This document shows, in pieces, positions 53,834-63,446 of a stretch of DNA of 64,000 nucleotides. The DNA comes from Phycisphaerae bacterium. Its GTDB lineage: Bacteria; Chloroflexota; Anaerolineae; 4572-78; J111. Position 1 is the first letter of the stretch. Each line of letters starts with the position of its first letter. Position numbers and translations under genes: made by a program. The notes under the pieces were generated by a model that was not told where the DNA came from, did no database searches, and saw only the letters and a program-made list of their open reading frames with translations. Where the stretch lies: contig JANQQF010000036.1 in NCBI GenBank assembly GCA_028285035.1, positions 62,001 through 126,000 of the forward strand, written 5' to 3'.

Positions 53834-54146
53834 AAATAGTTTACCTCGTCAAAAGTGTAGGGAGTTTTATAACATTGATGTAGTTTTCTCAACCTTCTTT
53901 TCAGCGTATATGAGGGGGTGGAGTGTTTTGATTGAGTGTATGGATAGTTATTTCAATTAAAGCAGAATTGCAGGCGGGAGTCAATAGAAGTTTACTGACC
54001 CAGACGTAACTTTCTAAACTTTTCAAGATGGTTTATGGAACTAAGGAATCGTATTTACTTTTCTATGTCCGGATCAGTAAGACAAGTGATGGCCGTATCT
54101 AACCAAAGGCGTGGTTCATATAGATTGTTGTTCAGTTCAGTTCAAC
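53834..54146. other. Spacer upstream of the TIR-ROCO operon
   Basis: 313 bp between the TIR gene start and the end of the amylase gene. Apart from a weak minus-strand promoter candidate at 53866-53892 I see nothing; a 65-codon ORF at 54035 overlaps the amylase gene and has no support. Confidence 0.5.
53866..53892 (-). promoter_or_regulatory. Weak promoter candidate for the TIR-ROCO operon
   Basis: On the minus strand TTGAGA (53892-53887), a 15-bp spacer and TATAAA (53871-53866), 33 bp before the ATG. The spacer is short, so the call is uncertain. Confidence 0.3.
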
Positions 54147-55457
54147 CTACTCCGATAAAAACATCAAAACCGCACGCGGGGGGACGGTCAAGGCGCAGGT
54201 CCTATTCTGGATGGTCACCCGCTGCTGGGTGAAGCGATCGACGAAGGGGCCATCGAGACTATCAAAGCTGACAGCTGCCTCAAGTGGGTCTGAAGTTTTG
54301 TTGATGGCAAAGAAGCCGGTGTCACGTCGCTCGCAGACCAATAGACCGTCGTTGACCAGGCTAAAGCGCATCGGCTGACCATGGGCGGCATTGTGAAACT
54401 GGAGCATTTTTTGTAAGGCTGGATCTTTGTAGAGATTGTGCCAGCGATTACCAAAGGACTCGACCGCGTTTTGGTTATCGCCCTTGTCGGTAAAGATGAG
54501 CGGACAGCCCCCATCCCGCCCTAGGATATAGGCGTAGGCCAGCATCTCATCGGTCATACTGTGAAAGAGATGGCCATTCATCGCCCGATTGTTAGGAATG
54601 TCGTGGGTGTTGACAAAGGTGATGGCCCGAAATTTTGAGATCGGCGGATAGTTTTCCAGCGCCTCAAGCTGCTTAAAACTTTCGCCCCAATCAAACGACT
54701 TGCGGATGCGGTAGAACAGGGGGAAGTCATAGAGGGCGATCTCCGTTTCGTTGATCACCTCAGACATAATTTGATAACGCTGGTTGGGGATCACCTCGGC
54801 AAAGACGTGGGCCTGAGCCAGGATTTCCTCATCGATGATGGCGTTCAAATGGGCGGTGGGCACGTGCTTGGCCGCATCAATGCGAAAGCCAATCACCCCC
54901 AGCTCTAGCAGGGCCAGTAGATATTGCTTTTGTTCCCAGGCCACCTTGCTGACGAGCTTAAAGTCAGGTAACCCATTGGGCACCCGCTCGTCCTGAATCC
55001 GATAGTTCCGGATCTCCTCGATGCTGTTGTAATTTTCAATCATCCGTTTAGGGTTAAAATCACCAGGCGCAAATTGATTTTTGGTCAGATCGCCATAGAG
55101 GTGACTGGCCGTCAGGGCTGGATCGGTGCGATAATTTTCCAACTCGGCCTCGCCAGGAAAAAAGAGGGACTCTCCCTCGGCCCGATGAGCCATATGGTTG
55201 ATGACAATGTCGACATAGATGCCGATGTCGTGCAATTTGGCCTGTTCTAGCAAGGTGACAAAGGCTTGCTTATCTCCCAAGGGCGAGTGGATCAGGCGGT
55301 AATCGAGCGGTTGATACCGCATCCACCATTCCTCCCCGTGGCTATAAGAGATCGGCGAGGTCAAAATCGCTGTATAACCTGCCGTTTGGATCTCGTCCAG
55401 CCGGTCGGTGATTTCAGCAAAAGTCCAGTTAAAAGCGTGTAGGATGGCGCAACCCAT
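54147..55457 (-). CDS. Alpha-amylase family glycosyl hydrolase (GH13)
   Basis: 436 aa. The GH13 regions are in order: DIVINHMA (region I), GFRIDAAKH with the nucleophile Asp (II), FAEVI with the acid Glu (III) and FVNTHD (IV). The N-terminal motif AILHAFNWTFAEITDRL resembles bacterial alpha-amylases. No signal peptide is seen, so it probably acts inside the cell on glycogen or maltodextrin. GAGGAG lies before the ATG. It is a single gene with 120 bp before the phosphatase gene. Confidence 0.93.
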   Translation of the reverse strand: MGCAILHAFNWTFAEITDRLDEIQTAGYTAILTSPISYSHGEEWWMRYQPLDYRLIHSPLGDKQAFVTLLEQAKLHDIGIYVDIVINHMAHRAEGESLFFPGEAELENYRTDPALTASHLYGDLTKNQFAPGDFNPKRMIENYNSIEEIRNYRIQDERVPNGLPDFKLVSKVAWEQKQYLLALLELGVIGFRIDAAKHVPTAHLNAIIDEEILAQAHVFAEVIPNQRYQIMSEVINETEIALYDFPLFYRIRKSFDWGESFKQLEALENYPPISKFRAITFVNTHDIPNNRAMNGHLFHSMTDEMLAYAYILGRDGGCPLIFTDKGDNQNAVESFGNRWHNLYKDPALQKMLQFHNAAHGQPMRFSLVNDGLLVCERRDTGFFAINKTSDPLEAAVSFDSLDGPFVDRFTQQRVTIQNRTCALTVPPRAVLMFLSE

Positions 55458-55576
55458 TGATTTCTCCTCAAGCAGTCAAAGATATGAGGGGAATATCGTA
55501 GCAGATATTCCAGAATTGGGCGAAATGAGGTGAGCTGATATTTCGTATGGAGGCCAATTACAGACGGGTGTTGGCC

Positions 55577-56044
55577 TCAACCCAATCGATGTCTGTTTTC
55601 AGCAAAATCCCGTAAAAAATTTCGTTGCTCATTAGAAATCAACAGGCATTGGATGCGGCGCGCTTTGACCTTGGCTTCGGCCTCTGACAAGGTGAAGCCT
55701 TGGTTTAAGAAGTAAGCGTGGAGAATCGTTCCGGTTCGGCCCACGCCCGCGTGACAGTGGATCAGGGTTTTGCGGCGGGCCTGTTTCATTTGCTCAATAA
55801 AGGCCAGAATGGCTTGGGCCTGGGGCAGGGTCGGGGGATAATGATCTCGCACCGGGGCGTGAAGATAGGTGATATCGAGCTTGGTGAACAGGGATGGGGT
55901 GATATCACTCAAGCCGATTAAAGAGCGGGTGGTCAAGGAGACAATGGCTTGCACCCCCTGCCGATGCAAGGCCCGCATATCTTTGGCGTTGAAGGGGATG
56001 CTACTGGCCACTAGATAAGGGGCCTCAATCACGCTAAATTTCAA
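55577..56044 (-). CDS. Dual-specificity protein phosphatase
   Basis: 155 aa. The signature HCHAGVGRTG holds the catalytic Cys and Arg of the HCxxGxxRT motif; the general-acid Asp is probably in APVRDHYPP. The size and the motif FIEQMKQARRKTLIHCHAG fit the compact DSP or cyclin-dependent-kinase-inhibitor-3-like family. It starts 6 bp after the kinase gene's stop, so the two are co-transcribed, and the kinase or its targets are likely substrates. Confidence 0.9.
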   Translation of the reverse strand: MKFSVIEAPYLVASSIPFNAKDMRALHRQGVQAIVSLTTRSLIGLSDITPSLFTKLDITYLHAPVRDHYPPTLPQAQAILAFIEQMKQARRKTLIHCHAGVGRTGTILHAYFLNQGFTLSEAEAKVKARRIQCLLISNEQRNFLRDFAENRHRLG

Positions 56045-56050
56045 GCGCGT

Positions 56051-59000
56051 CTAGGCCCCTGCTTTAGGCAAGAACAAATGCAAGTCTCTCGCCTCTTTTT
56101 GGACCCGATCACGCAAGATGGTGCCGCCATCGGTTTGACCGGTGGCCAGCAGGAAGTGGGCGTACTGGTGTTGGGTCCGTAGTAGCCCCGGTTGGCTGCC
56201 CACCTTACCAAAGAGATCGATCGCATTTTTATACATCACCTCGGCCTCGGTTTCGTCCTGCTGCTGGGTATAAATTTGAGCCAGGGTGACCTGGGCCTGG
56301 GCAATCAAGGCTCGATTGCCCGCCGCCTCGACCAAGCGCAGGGCTTTGTCGGTGGCTGCTTTGGCTTCGGTCAGCTGCCCTTGTTGCAGGTGGGCCTGGG
56401 CGGTGATCAGATAGATGTCGCCCAAGGCATAGGCGCTGTGTTCGCCCGTCTCATCAACCAGCATTGAGGCTTGGCTCAGGGCGGCCAGGGCTTTGTTGCT
56501 CGCCTCTTTATATTGAAAGATCCGACCCCGATTGATATGGGTGGCCAGCAAACCGCTGCGCACCCGCTCGTTTGTAAATTTTTGGTAGGCATTCTCACAC
56601 AGGGATAACCCCTGATCAAAGTCACCGCGCTCGGCCACCAGCCGCCCCATTGCGTTCAGGGTGTGGGCCTCGCCAGTTTCGTCCTGTAGCTCGCGGCTCA
56701 GCTTGAGGGCTTGCTGCAAGGCCAGACGAGCCTTGTTAAACTTCCCAGCATCGGTATAAATCTGACCCAGCCGGACATAGGCCTCGGCCAGCTCTTGCTG
56801 CCGATCCATCTGCGGAATCAATTTGATGGCTTGCTGGGCCCAATGCTCGGCATCGATCAGACGACCAGAGAGCCACATAATCAAGCCCAAATTGGATTGC
56901 GCGATGGCCTGGCTGGCTTCGGAGGCACTCTCTAGCTTGAGCACCCGCTCGGCGTGTTCCTGGGCCAAGTCATATTGATCGCTAAGACAGTGGGTGAGCG
57001 ATAGATTGTTGAGAATCTGGGCCTCCTGCGCTTTGTTCCCAGATTTACGAACCATCGCCAAGGTTTGATTGTAGGCATCAATGGCCTGATCATGCTCTCC
57101 CTGCTCCCGGTATAGCTCGCCCATTGCCTCCAGGGCGCTCGGGGACTCGACCAGGGTGACAGCACGATTGTAGTAGGTCAGGGCTGCGCTGGCGGCAGCG
57201 GTTTCCTGAGCACGCTCGGCGGCCTGCTCCAGAAAGTCGGCGGCCTTGTCAATCTCCCCAGCCTGTTCATAGTGGTGGGCCACCAACATTGGATCGCTAT
57301 CGATCTTCTCCAACATCGCCGCAATATCCTGGTGCAGGCGTTTGCGGCGGGTACCGGTGAAGGTGGCGATCAACACCCGGCTCACATCCGGGGGATGGAA
57401 GGTGTAGCGCTGATTGCGAACCAGCCGAATCAACCGCTTTTTGAGGCCGTGCTCCAACGCATCTTGCACCGAAACATCGGGCAACTCCTGTTGTAGCAAC
57501 ACCCCCCACTGGATCATCTCAAATTCGGGGCCAGGCTCCAACATTGCGGCCAAGGCCAGGGCGTCCCGACTTTGGTCATCAAGCTGTTTAATGCGGCGTT
57601 GGAAGGCCCCCAGCACCGATTGGGGCAAAAAGGCGTCGGCCAACTGCTCCTTCTGGCTGCGATGCCACACCCCCTGATCATCCTTTTGAATTTCATCCCG
57701 CTCGACAAGCTGGCGGGTCAGGTCATCAATTTGTAAGGGATTGCCCTGGCTGCGTTCATAAATTAAGGTAGCCACTTCATCAGAAACGGTGCCCTCTAGT
57801 AAATCGTCAAGGTGGCCTTTGGTGTGTTCGGCAGAGAGCGGACCTAGCTCCAGCACAGTCTTTTCCCAGCCTGTAAAGCCGTTGGCCCAGGCTGTGGCCT
57901 TTGGTTCGGTTCGGCAGGCCGCAATACATAGCAAGGGCAACTGCCCCTGCCGCACCAAAAAGCGCAGCAGTCCGACACTGGGTTCGTCGATGTAGGTGGC
58001 ATCCTCAAAGAAGAGGGCAATGGGTCCGGCCTCGCCGAGCAAATCGAGCACAGTTTTCGAGAATTGCCATTGGCTATCTGAGAGGCGATTATTTTGTTCA
58101 GGGACGCGCTCGGTCAGCTTTTGCCACAAACCACCACTGGCGGGTTGGGGCTTGGTGGGGGTCTCAGTAGCGGCCGTCTCCACTTGAGTGTCAGACACGT
58201 TGAGAATACGGGCCAAGCTGGGCATCTGCTTGAGCAAATCATCAATTTGAGTCTGGCTGGGCGAAATATTGAGCTGGTTGCCTTGCAGCCCCGTGCCCAG
58301 AATTTCGGCAAAAGGGGCATAGGGTACCCCGGCCTCATCACAGCGTCCAGCCAGGGCCACCAACCCTTGATCGACCAATACTTGGCCTAAAAAGTCGGTG
58401 ATGAGTCGGGTTTTGCCGCTGCCCATCTCGCCCTGCAAAATCAGCAGGTGGGGTTTGGCCTTGCGTTGTACCTCTTCCCACAAGGCTTCTAATTGCTCCA
58501 GTTCGGTGTCGCGGCCAACCAACGGATAGGTGTCTGCGGCCAGCAGTTGCAGATGGGGCTGGCTAAATTGTTGTCGGGCTTGAATACTGCGCAAATCTTT
58601 GAGGAGATCATCTGCAGTGGCGTAACGATCCTCCGGTTGTTTGGCCAGCAGCTTCATAATGGCCCGCTCTAAGGCAAACGGGATATCTGGCGAGTAATGG
58701 CGCAGATCGGGAGGCGGCTCTTCCAGATGGGCCATAAATAGTTTGGTTTGGGATTTATAACTGAAGGGGCGGTCCCCCCCACTGGTCATCTCATACAGCA
58801 TAATGCCCAAGGAGTACAAATCGGCGCGGCCATCGGTCGGCAAGCCTTCAATCTGCTCTGGGGAGATATAGGCTGGGGTGCCAACGATATAGTCACTGCC
58901 TTCAGCCAGCAATGAGGCCAGTCCAGCAATACCAAAGTCGGTGAGTTGGACCCCATCCTTTTGTAACATTACATTAGAGGGTTTGATATCCCGATGAACA

Positions 59001-59386
59001 ATTCCCTTTGTGTGAGCATCCGCCAACGCTTCAACCACCCCGATGGTCACATCTAGCACGATATCGAGGGGCAGGGGGCCATTCCAATTATCAAGAATGT
59101 CATCCAGCGGTTGACCCTCCACAAATTCCATCACAATATGGAAGCGATTGTGTATGTCATCAAATACTGCATCATAAATTTGGGTAATGTTGGGATGATT
59201 TAGCCGAGCCAGCATCCGGGCTTCATCTAAGAACATATCTTTGATGCGGGGATCATCGTGGGCCTTGAGGTATTTGATGGCCACTGGCCGGTCTAGCAAG
59301 GTGTCACTTGCCAGCCAGACTTCACCCATTGCACCAGCGCCTAATCGTTTTTCTAGCGTGTATCGATCTTGTTGCTCGTTTGCCAT
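56051..59386 (-). CDS. Ser/Thr protein kinase-AAA ATPase-TPR protein
   Basis: 1111 aa. Residues 9-270 form a Hanks-type kinase with Gly loop LGAGAMGEVWLA, Lys38, HRDIKPSN at 131 and DFG at 150, all intact. From about 287 an AAA/STAND-type ATPase follows (LVGRDTELEQLEALW, P-loop GEMGSGKT at 319-326, a helical part to about 690). TPR repeats fill the last 400 residues (for example LGQIYTDAGKFNKARLALQQ). There is no membrane segment. This layout is a known cytoplasmic signalling receptor type: TPRs sense, the ATPase oligomerises and the kinase signals. Confidence 0.95.
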   Translation of the reverse strand: MANEQQDRYTLEKRLGAGAMGEVWLASDTLLDRPVAIKYLKAHDDPRIKDMFLDEARMLARLNHPNITQIYDAVFDDIHNRFHIVMEFVEGQPLDDILDNWNGPLPLDIVLDVTIGVVEALADAHTKGIVHRDIKPSNVMLQKDGVQLTDFGIAGLASLLAEGSDYIVGTPAYISPEQIEGLPTDGRADLYSLGIMLYEMTSGGDRPFSYKSQTKLFMAHLEEPPPDLRHYSPDIPFALERAIMKLLAKQPEDRYATADDLLKDLRSIQARQQFSQPHLQLLAADTYPLVGRDTELEQLEALWEEVQRKAKPHLLILQGEMGSGKTRLITDFLGQVLVDQGLVALAGRCDEAGVPYAPFAEILGTGLQGNQLNISPSQTQIDDLLKQMPSLARILNVSDTQVETAATETPTKPQPASGGLWQKLTERVPEQNNRLSDSQWQFSKTVLDLLGEAGPIALFFEDATYIDEPSVGLLRFLVRQGQLPLLCIAACRTEPKATAWANGFTGWEKTVLELGPLSAEHTKGHLDDLLEGTVSDEVATLIYERSQGNPLQIDDLTRQLVERDEIQKDDQGVWHRSQKEQLADAFLPQSVLGAFQRRIKQLDDQSRDALALAAMLEPGPEFEMIQWGVLLQQELPDVSVQDALEHGLKKRLIRLVRNQRYTFHPPDVSRVLIATFTGTRRKRLHQDIAAMLEKIDSDPMLVAHHYEQAGEIDKAADFLEQAAERAQETAAASAALTYYNRAVTLVESPSALEAMGELYREQGEHDQAIDAYNQTLAMVRKSGNKAQEAQILNNLSLTHCLSDQYDLAQEHAERVLKLESASEASQAIAQSNLGLIMWLSGRLIDAEHWAQQAIKLIPQMDRQQELAEAYVRLGQIYTDAGKFNKARLALQQALKLSRELQDETGEAHTLNAMGRLVAERGDFDQGLSLCENAYQKFTNERVRSGLLATHINRGRIFQYKEASNKALAALSQASMLVDETGEHSAYALGDIYLITAQAHLQQGQLTEAKAATDKALRLVEAAGNRALIAQAQVTLAQIYTQQQDETEAEVMYKNAIDLFGKVGSQPGLLRTQHQYAHFLLATGQTDGGTILRDRVQKEARDLHLFLPKAGA

Positions 59387-59513
59387 AGGGGTATCCAGAA
59401 GTACTAATCGTTTATTTTCTCAATTTTATCACGTAGGCCAAGGGTAAGCAAGCAATTGTTAATGATCAGAAATTCATTTATAATGCTTTATCTTAACCTT
59501 TGGATTATGTGAA

Positions 59514-62500
59514 ATGACCTTGACACCGACCGAGGCCTTAGAGAAATATTTTGGCTTTTCCACCTTTCGTGAAGGACAAGAATCAGCCATTCGCACCCTG
59601 CTGAAACAGCAAAATACCCTCCTGGTGATGCCGACCGGCTCTGGAAAATCGTTGGCCTATCAACTCCCCGCCCTGATGCTGCCAGGGCTGACCTTGGTCA
59701 TTTCGCCACTGATTGCCTTGATGAAGGATCAGGTCGATGCTTTGGTAGAGCGTGGCTTGCCCGCCACCTATATCAACAGTACCCTGCCCGCTCAGGAGGC
59801 GCATCAGCGGATGCGAGCGGTGCGAGAAGGTCACGTCAAACTGCTCTATGTTGCGCCCGAACGATTGCGCAGCCGTCAATTTACCCAGGCGCTCGCGAAT
59901 GTCAAAATTAGTCTGCTGGCAGTGGATGAGGCCCACTGTATTTCGCAATGGGGCCACGATTTTCGCCCCGACTATCTGCAGATCGGCCCAACGTGGCAGG
60001 CAATGGGCCGACCCACCTTGCTGGCTACAACGGCCACAGCCACCCCCCAAGTACAACAGGATGTCATCGCCGCGCTGGGGACGATACAATGCCACACCAT
60101 TGTCACCGGTTTTAATCGGCCCAACTTGACCTTTCGGGTCAATTTTACCAGTGATGCCCGAACCAAGCTACAAACCATTCAAGCCTTGTTGAGCCAAGGT
60201 GAGGGTAAGGCGCTGCACGGGAGCGCTATCATCTATGCCGGAACCCGACGCTCAACCGAGGAAGTGGCCCAATTTATCAATGATGTGTTGGGTATTCCCA
60301 CGGGGGCTTACCACGGGGGCTTGGATCGACATCAGCGGCATCAGGTTCAAACGGACTTTATGGCCGATCGGCTCAAGGTGGTCGTCGCGACCAATGCCTT
60401 TGGGATGGGGGTTGACAAGCCTGATGTGCGGATGGTCATCCATTATGCAATGCCGGCCACGGTCGAGGCCTACTACCAGGAGGCGGGCCGCGCTGGGCGC
60501 GATGGACAACCAGCCGAGTGTGTGTTGCTCTTTGCTACCGAGGATTTGCAGCTACAGCAGCGGCTGATCAATAATGACACACCTGAACTCCACGACTTGC
60601 ACGATGTATATCATCGCCTTAATGAAATGGCGATGAATAATGAAGTCCATTTTGTCTTGCGTGAGTTGGCAGAGATGACTGGTTTGTATGATGTGAAATT
60701 GCGGGTGGTGTTGAGCGAACTAGAACGGGCTGGGGGGCTGATCCATCTGGGTGATCAACACGGCTACAGCCAATGGCGGGTCTTGCCGCTTGAGGCCGAG
60801 GCCTTGACTCGACAGAGCCACGCTATCAAACAGCGGTCGAAGATCCGTCATGACCTGCTGGCAACGATGCTTGATTATGTCCATTTGACCACCTGCCGTC
60901 GTCAATTTTTGCTCAACTACTTTGGGGATGTCAGCCCGCCAAGCTCGCCCCGCTGCTGTGATAATCACGGCGAGCAAAGTATCGATCAACTGCCCAAGGC
61001 AGTGTCCCCGCAGGAGTGGTTCCCGTTGATTGTGCTGGAGACCATTCGTAGTCTGCAACATCGGCCCGTGGGGCGGGGGCGTTTGGCCCAACTTTTGAGC
61101 GGCTCGCAATCTCAAAAGATGCGTCAATTTGGCTATGATCGTCATAAATTTTATGGGAAGCTGAGTACCTTGAGCCAGGTTCAGATCAACGATTTGATTT
61201 TGGCTTTAATCGAAGGGCGATATGTGCGGGTGCTAGGTAGCGAGCTGCCGGTGTTGGGGCTGAGTCCGTTAGGTGAACAGGCTTTGGCAGCGCGGGCGGC
61301 CCTCCCTGTTCGGGTGCCCGAGGTGCCGGTTGGGAATGCGGTGGATCAATGGCAAAATCGTACTGAACGATCAGATACGGTCACCCAGACTTTCACCTTG
61401 TTTCAAGAAGGGTTGGCCCCGTCCGAAATTGCTGCGCAGCGGGAGTTAACGCTGACAACGATTTATGGTCATCTGGCTCGTCTGATTGGTGATCAAAAGA
61501 TTGAACTCCATCACGTCGTGTCCCCAGAAATCGCGGCCCAGATTTTGGTCGTGATCGAACAGGTTGGTGGCTTACGGCTGACCCCAATCAAGGCCAAGCT
61601 GCCAGATACAATTTCATTTGAAGAGATCAAGTGTGTGCTGGCGGCCTATCCCGAGGAGCGTTTGCCACAGAATGATCATCTTTCGCCGTCTCGTGAGACT
61701 GAGCCATCGCCACCAATTGAGGTAGATGGGGGCGCACCTGAGGCAAATGATGAGCCGCTACCCCAAAATCCGCTTGATCTGATTATTCTTGCGGTGACAA
61801 AATTAGGGGGCACGCTGGGCCGCACGGGATTAGCCCAATTCCTAAGTGGCTCAAAGCAAGCTTGGCTAGAAACCTTTGCTGATCATTCGTTGTATGGGTG
61901 TTTACCAGACCTCTCTCAGCGAGCTTTGCTGGATATGATCGATGCTTTAATTGCGGATGGAAAGCTGCAATCAACGGGGGGACGGCGGCCCAAGGTACGA
62001 GTGCCGGAGCAGGGTGTTGGGATTGACCAGACGGAGATAGTGATTGAGGCGTCCTCTTCTGAGGAGAGACCCTCGACGCAGGAGAGACCCTCACCCCAGC
62101 CTTCTCCCAAAGAGAGAGGGAGCGAAATAAATGCCCCCGAAGATATTAGTTCCCCTGTAAATCAAGACCTACTTGAAACCTTGCGGACGTGGCGAACCGG
62201 GCGGGCGCGGATTCAGAAGGTGCCACCGTACATTATTTTTTCCAATAAAGCGTTAGAGACGATTGCCCAAGTGCAGCCAACGTCGCTGGCCGATTTGGGA
62301 GAGATTGCTGGGGTTGGGCCGGCTAAACTTGAGCAGTATGGTGAAGCCGTGTTGGCAATGATTTCGGGCGGGGAACGTATGGAGACAAGCTTGAATGATG
62401 ATGACGATAAAGCTAAATTGATAGTGAAAGAGGAACCAGCCTCAGAGATTTCCCCTGTTCCTACACCATTTTCAAATGAAACTACCCATACACCACGTGA

Positions 62501-62729
62501 CTATATTTTGCAAACGATTGAGGATTTGGATGGATTGCTCACCCTGGAGAGTCTGATCGATTTGCTAACTGCAGCACCGGGTGATGTGGTGTCCTTTAGT
62601 GATCACTCCAACTTTGGCCGATTGAATGATCAGCTAACGCCTGAAGCTACGCGTGAGATTGTGATGGGGATGATTGCTCAGGGGACTGTGCAATTGACCG
62701 GGCATCAGCGATTGGTTGTACCAGATTAA
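59514..62729 (+). CDS. recQ: RecQ-family ATP-dependent DNA helicase, extended
   Basis: 1071 aa, far longer than the usual 600-700. The helicase core (about 8-340) has VMPTGSGKSLAYQLP (Walker A), DEAHCISQWGHDFRPDY (Walker B) and EAGRAGRDGQP (motif VI). A zinc-binding part (CRRQFLLNYFGD, then CCDNH) and an RQC winged helix follow. An HTH_40-like region lies at about 610-720, a second RQC-like winged helix at about 750-830, an HRDC domain at about 885-960 (NKALETIAQVQPTSLADLGE) and a third related module at the end. It unwinds DNA 3' to 5' in repair and recombination. Residues about 850-870 derive from a dispersed repeat. Confidence 0.95.
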   Translation: MTLTPTEALEKYFGFSTFREGQESAIRTLLKQQNTLLVMPTGSGKSLAYQLPALMLPGLTLVISPLIALMKDQVDALVERGLPATYINSTLPAQEAHQRMRAVREGHVKLLYVAPERLRSRQFTQALANVKISLLAVDEAHCISQWGHDFRPDYLQIGPTWQAMGRPTLLATTATATPQVQQDVIAALGTIQCHTIVTGFNRPNLTFRVNFTSDARTKLQTIQALLSQGEGKALHGSAIIYAGTRRSTEEVAQFINDVLGIPTGAYHGGLDRHQRHQVQTDFMADRLKVVVATNAFGMGVDKPDVRMVIHYAMPATVEAYYQEAGRAGRDGQPAECVLLFATEDLQLQQRLINNDTPELHDLHDVYHRLNEMAMNNEVHFVLRELAEMTGLYDVKLRVVLSELERAGGLIHLGDQHGYSQWRVLPLEAEALTRQSHAIKQRSKIRHDLLATMLDYVHLTTCRRQFLLNYFGDVSPPSSPRCCDNHGEQSIDQLPKAVSPQEWFPLIVLETIRSLQHRPVGRGRLAQLLSGSQSQKMRQFGYDRHKFYGKLSTLSQVQINDLILALIEGRYVRVLGSELPVLGLSPLGEQALAARAALPVRVPEVPVGNAVDQWQNRTERSDTVTQTFTLFQEGLAPSEIAAQRELTLTTIYGHLARLIGDQKIELHHVVSPEIAAQILVVIEQVGGLRLTPIKAKLPDTISFEEIKCVLAAYPEERLPQNDHLSPSRETEPSPPIEVDGGAPEANDEPLPQNPLDLIILAVTKLGGTLGRTGLAQFLSGSKQAWLETFADHSLYGCLPDLSQRALLDMIDALIADGKLQSTGGRRPKVRVPEQGVGIDQTEIVIEASSSEERPSTQERPSPQPSPKERGSEINAPEDISSPVNQDLLETLRTWRTGRARIQKVPPYIIFSNKALETIAQVQPTSLADLGEIAGVGPAKLEQYGEAVLAMISGGERMETSLNDDDDKAKLIVKEEPASEISPVPTPFSNETTHTPRDYILQTIEDLDGLLTLESLIDLLTAAPGDVVSFSDHSNFGRLNDQLTPEATREIVMGMIAQGTVQLTGHQRLVVPD
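62060..62121. repeat. Dispersed repeat in frame inside recQ
   Basis: GGAGAGACCCTC occurs twice, at 62063-62074 and 62081-62092, and the second copy runs into CTCACCCCAGCCTTCTCCCA and GAGAGAGGGAG. The latter resembles a repeat I know from many bacterial genomes. It is read as ERPSTQERPSPQPSPKERG in the linker before the HRDC domain, without breaking the frame. Confidence 0.65.
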
Positions 62730-62871
62730 AGCCCTATACCCGCTCATCCAAAGCCATTTGTAGCGGCAATGTCTGGTTCTTGCCCCCATAAGTTTTCCCT
62801 CTATAATGCGCGGGACAAAAAACCTATAGTCATTTAGATGGTTTTGTGGCAAAATGGAGCTGGCTTTGTGA

Positions 62872-63204
62872 TCAATTTACGCCAAAAAGACCAGCATCAC
62901 CTTTAGTTTTTTCTTGCTCCTCATAACCATCTTTGGGGCAACGCCAGGTGATAACCATCACAAAGGCATTGTCTTGTTCGACTTCAGCACGATCTTCTTT
63001 CAACGTGCTATCACATTGTGGGCAGCGTCGCCCAATCAAGCCCCGAATGGCAAAGAGACTGGTGACCAGAATAATCATCAAATAAACAAAGCCAAAGCTC
63101 ACGGTCAGCACTAAAAATGAGCCGATGATGAGTAAGGGCACGATGACTTTGAAACTGATGAGTAGCTGGTGCACGTCATAATAGAAATGGTCACGACGAA
63201 TCAT
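62872..63204 (-). CDS. Small membrane protein with zinc ribbon
   Basis: 110 aa. Two adjacent membrane helices (about 17-55) lie near the N-terminus, followed by CPQCDST and CPKDGYEE, a four-ligand pattern (three Cys and one Asp or nearby residue) that suggests a small zinc ribbon. No family is recognised. It is a single gene convergent with recQ (141 bp). Confidence 0.7.
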   Translation of the reverse strand: MIRRDHFYYDVHQLLISFKVIVPLLIIGSFLVLTVSFGFVYLMIILVTSLFAIRGLIGRRCPQCDSTLKEDRAEVEQDNAFVMVITWRCPKDGYEEQEKTKGDAGLFGVN

Positions 63205-63234
63205 TGGTTGCTCCAGTAAAGAGATTGGTTTTTT

Positions 63235-63293
63235 GAGATTAGAGATTAATGAGTTGAAATGAAATAGTCTCCCAACCTCTAATCTCCTAACCT
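63235..63293. repeat. Heptamer-word palindrome 7
   Basis: GAGATTA twice (63235-63241, 63242-63248), then ATGAGTT. The right arm (63271-63293) reverse-complements to AGGTTAG GAGATTA GAGGTTG GG. It lies between the small membrane-protein gene and argS. Confidence 0.75.
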
Positions 63294-63446
63294 AGACGAG
63301 CCAGAACCAAATAGGAAAACACCATTTTTCCCAACTTCTTGCTTATTGGGCAAGAAAATGATTGGTCAGGCACTAATAGCATAACTCTAACAAGTTTTGT
63401 AACTTCTATATCATAACACGACTGTCAAACCTTGAGTGTACATTGT

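Noticed and set aside
62790..62815. Plus-strand promoter-like pair TTGCCC/TATAAT after recQ
   Set aside because: It would transcribe antisense to the following minus-strand gene and has no identifiable product; probably chance.
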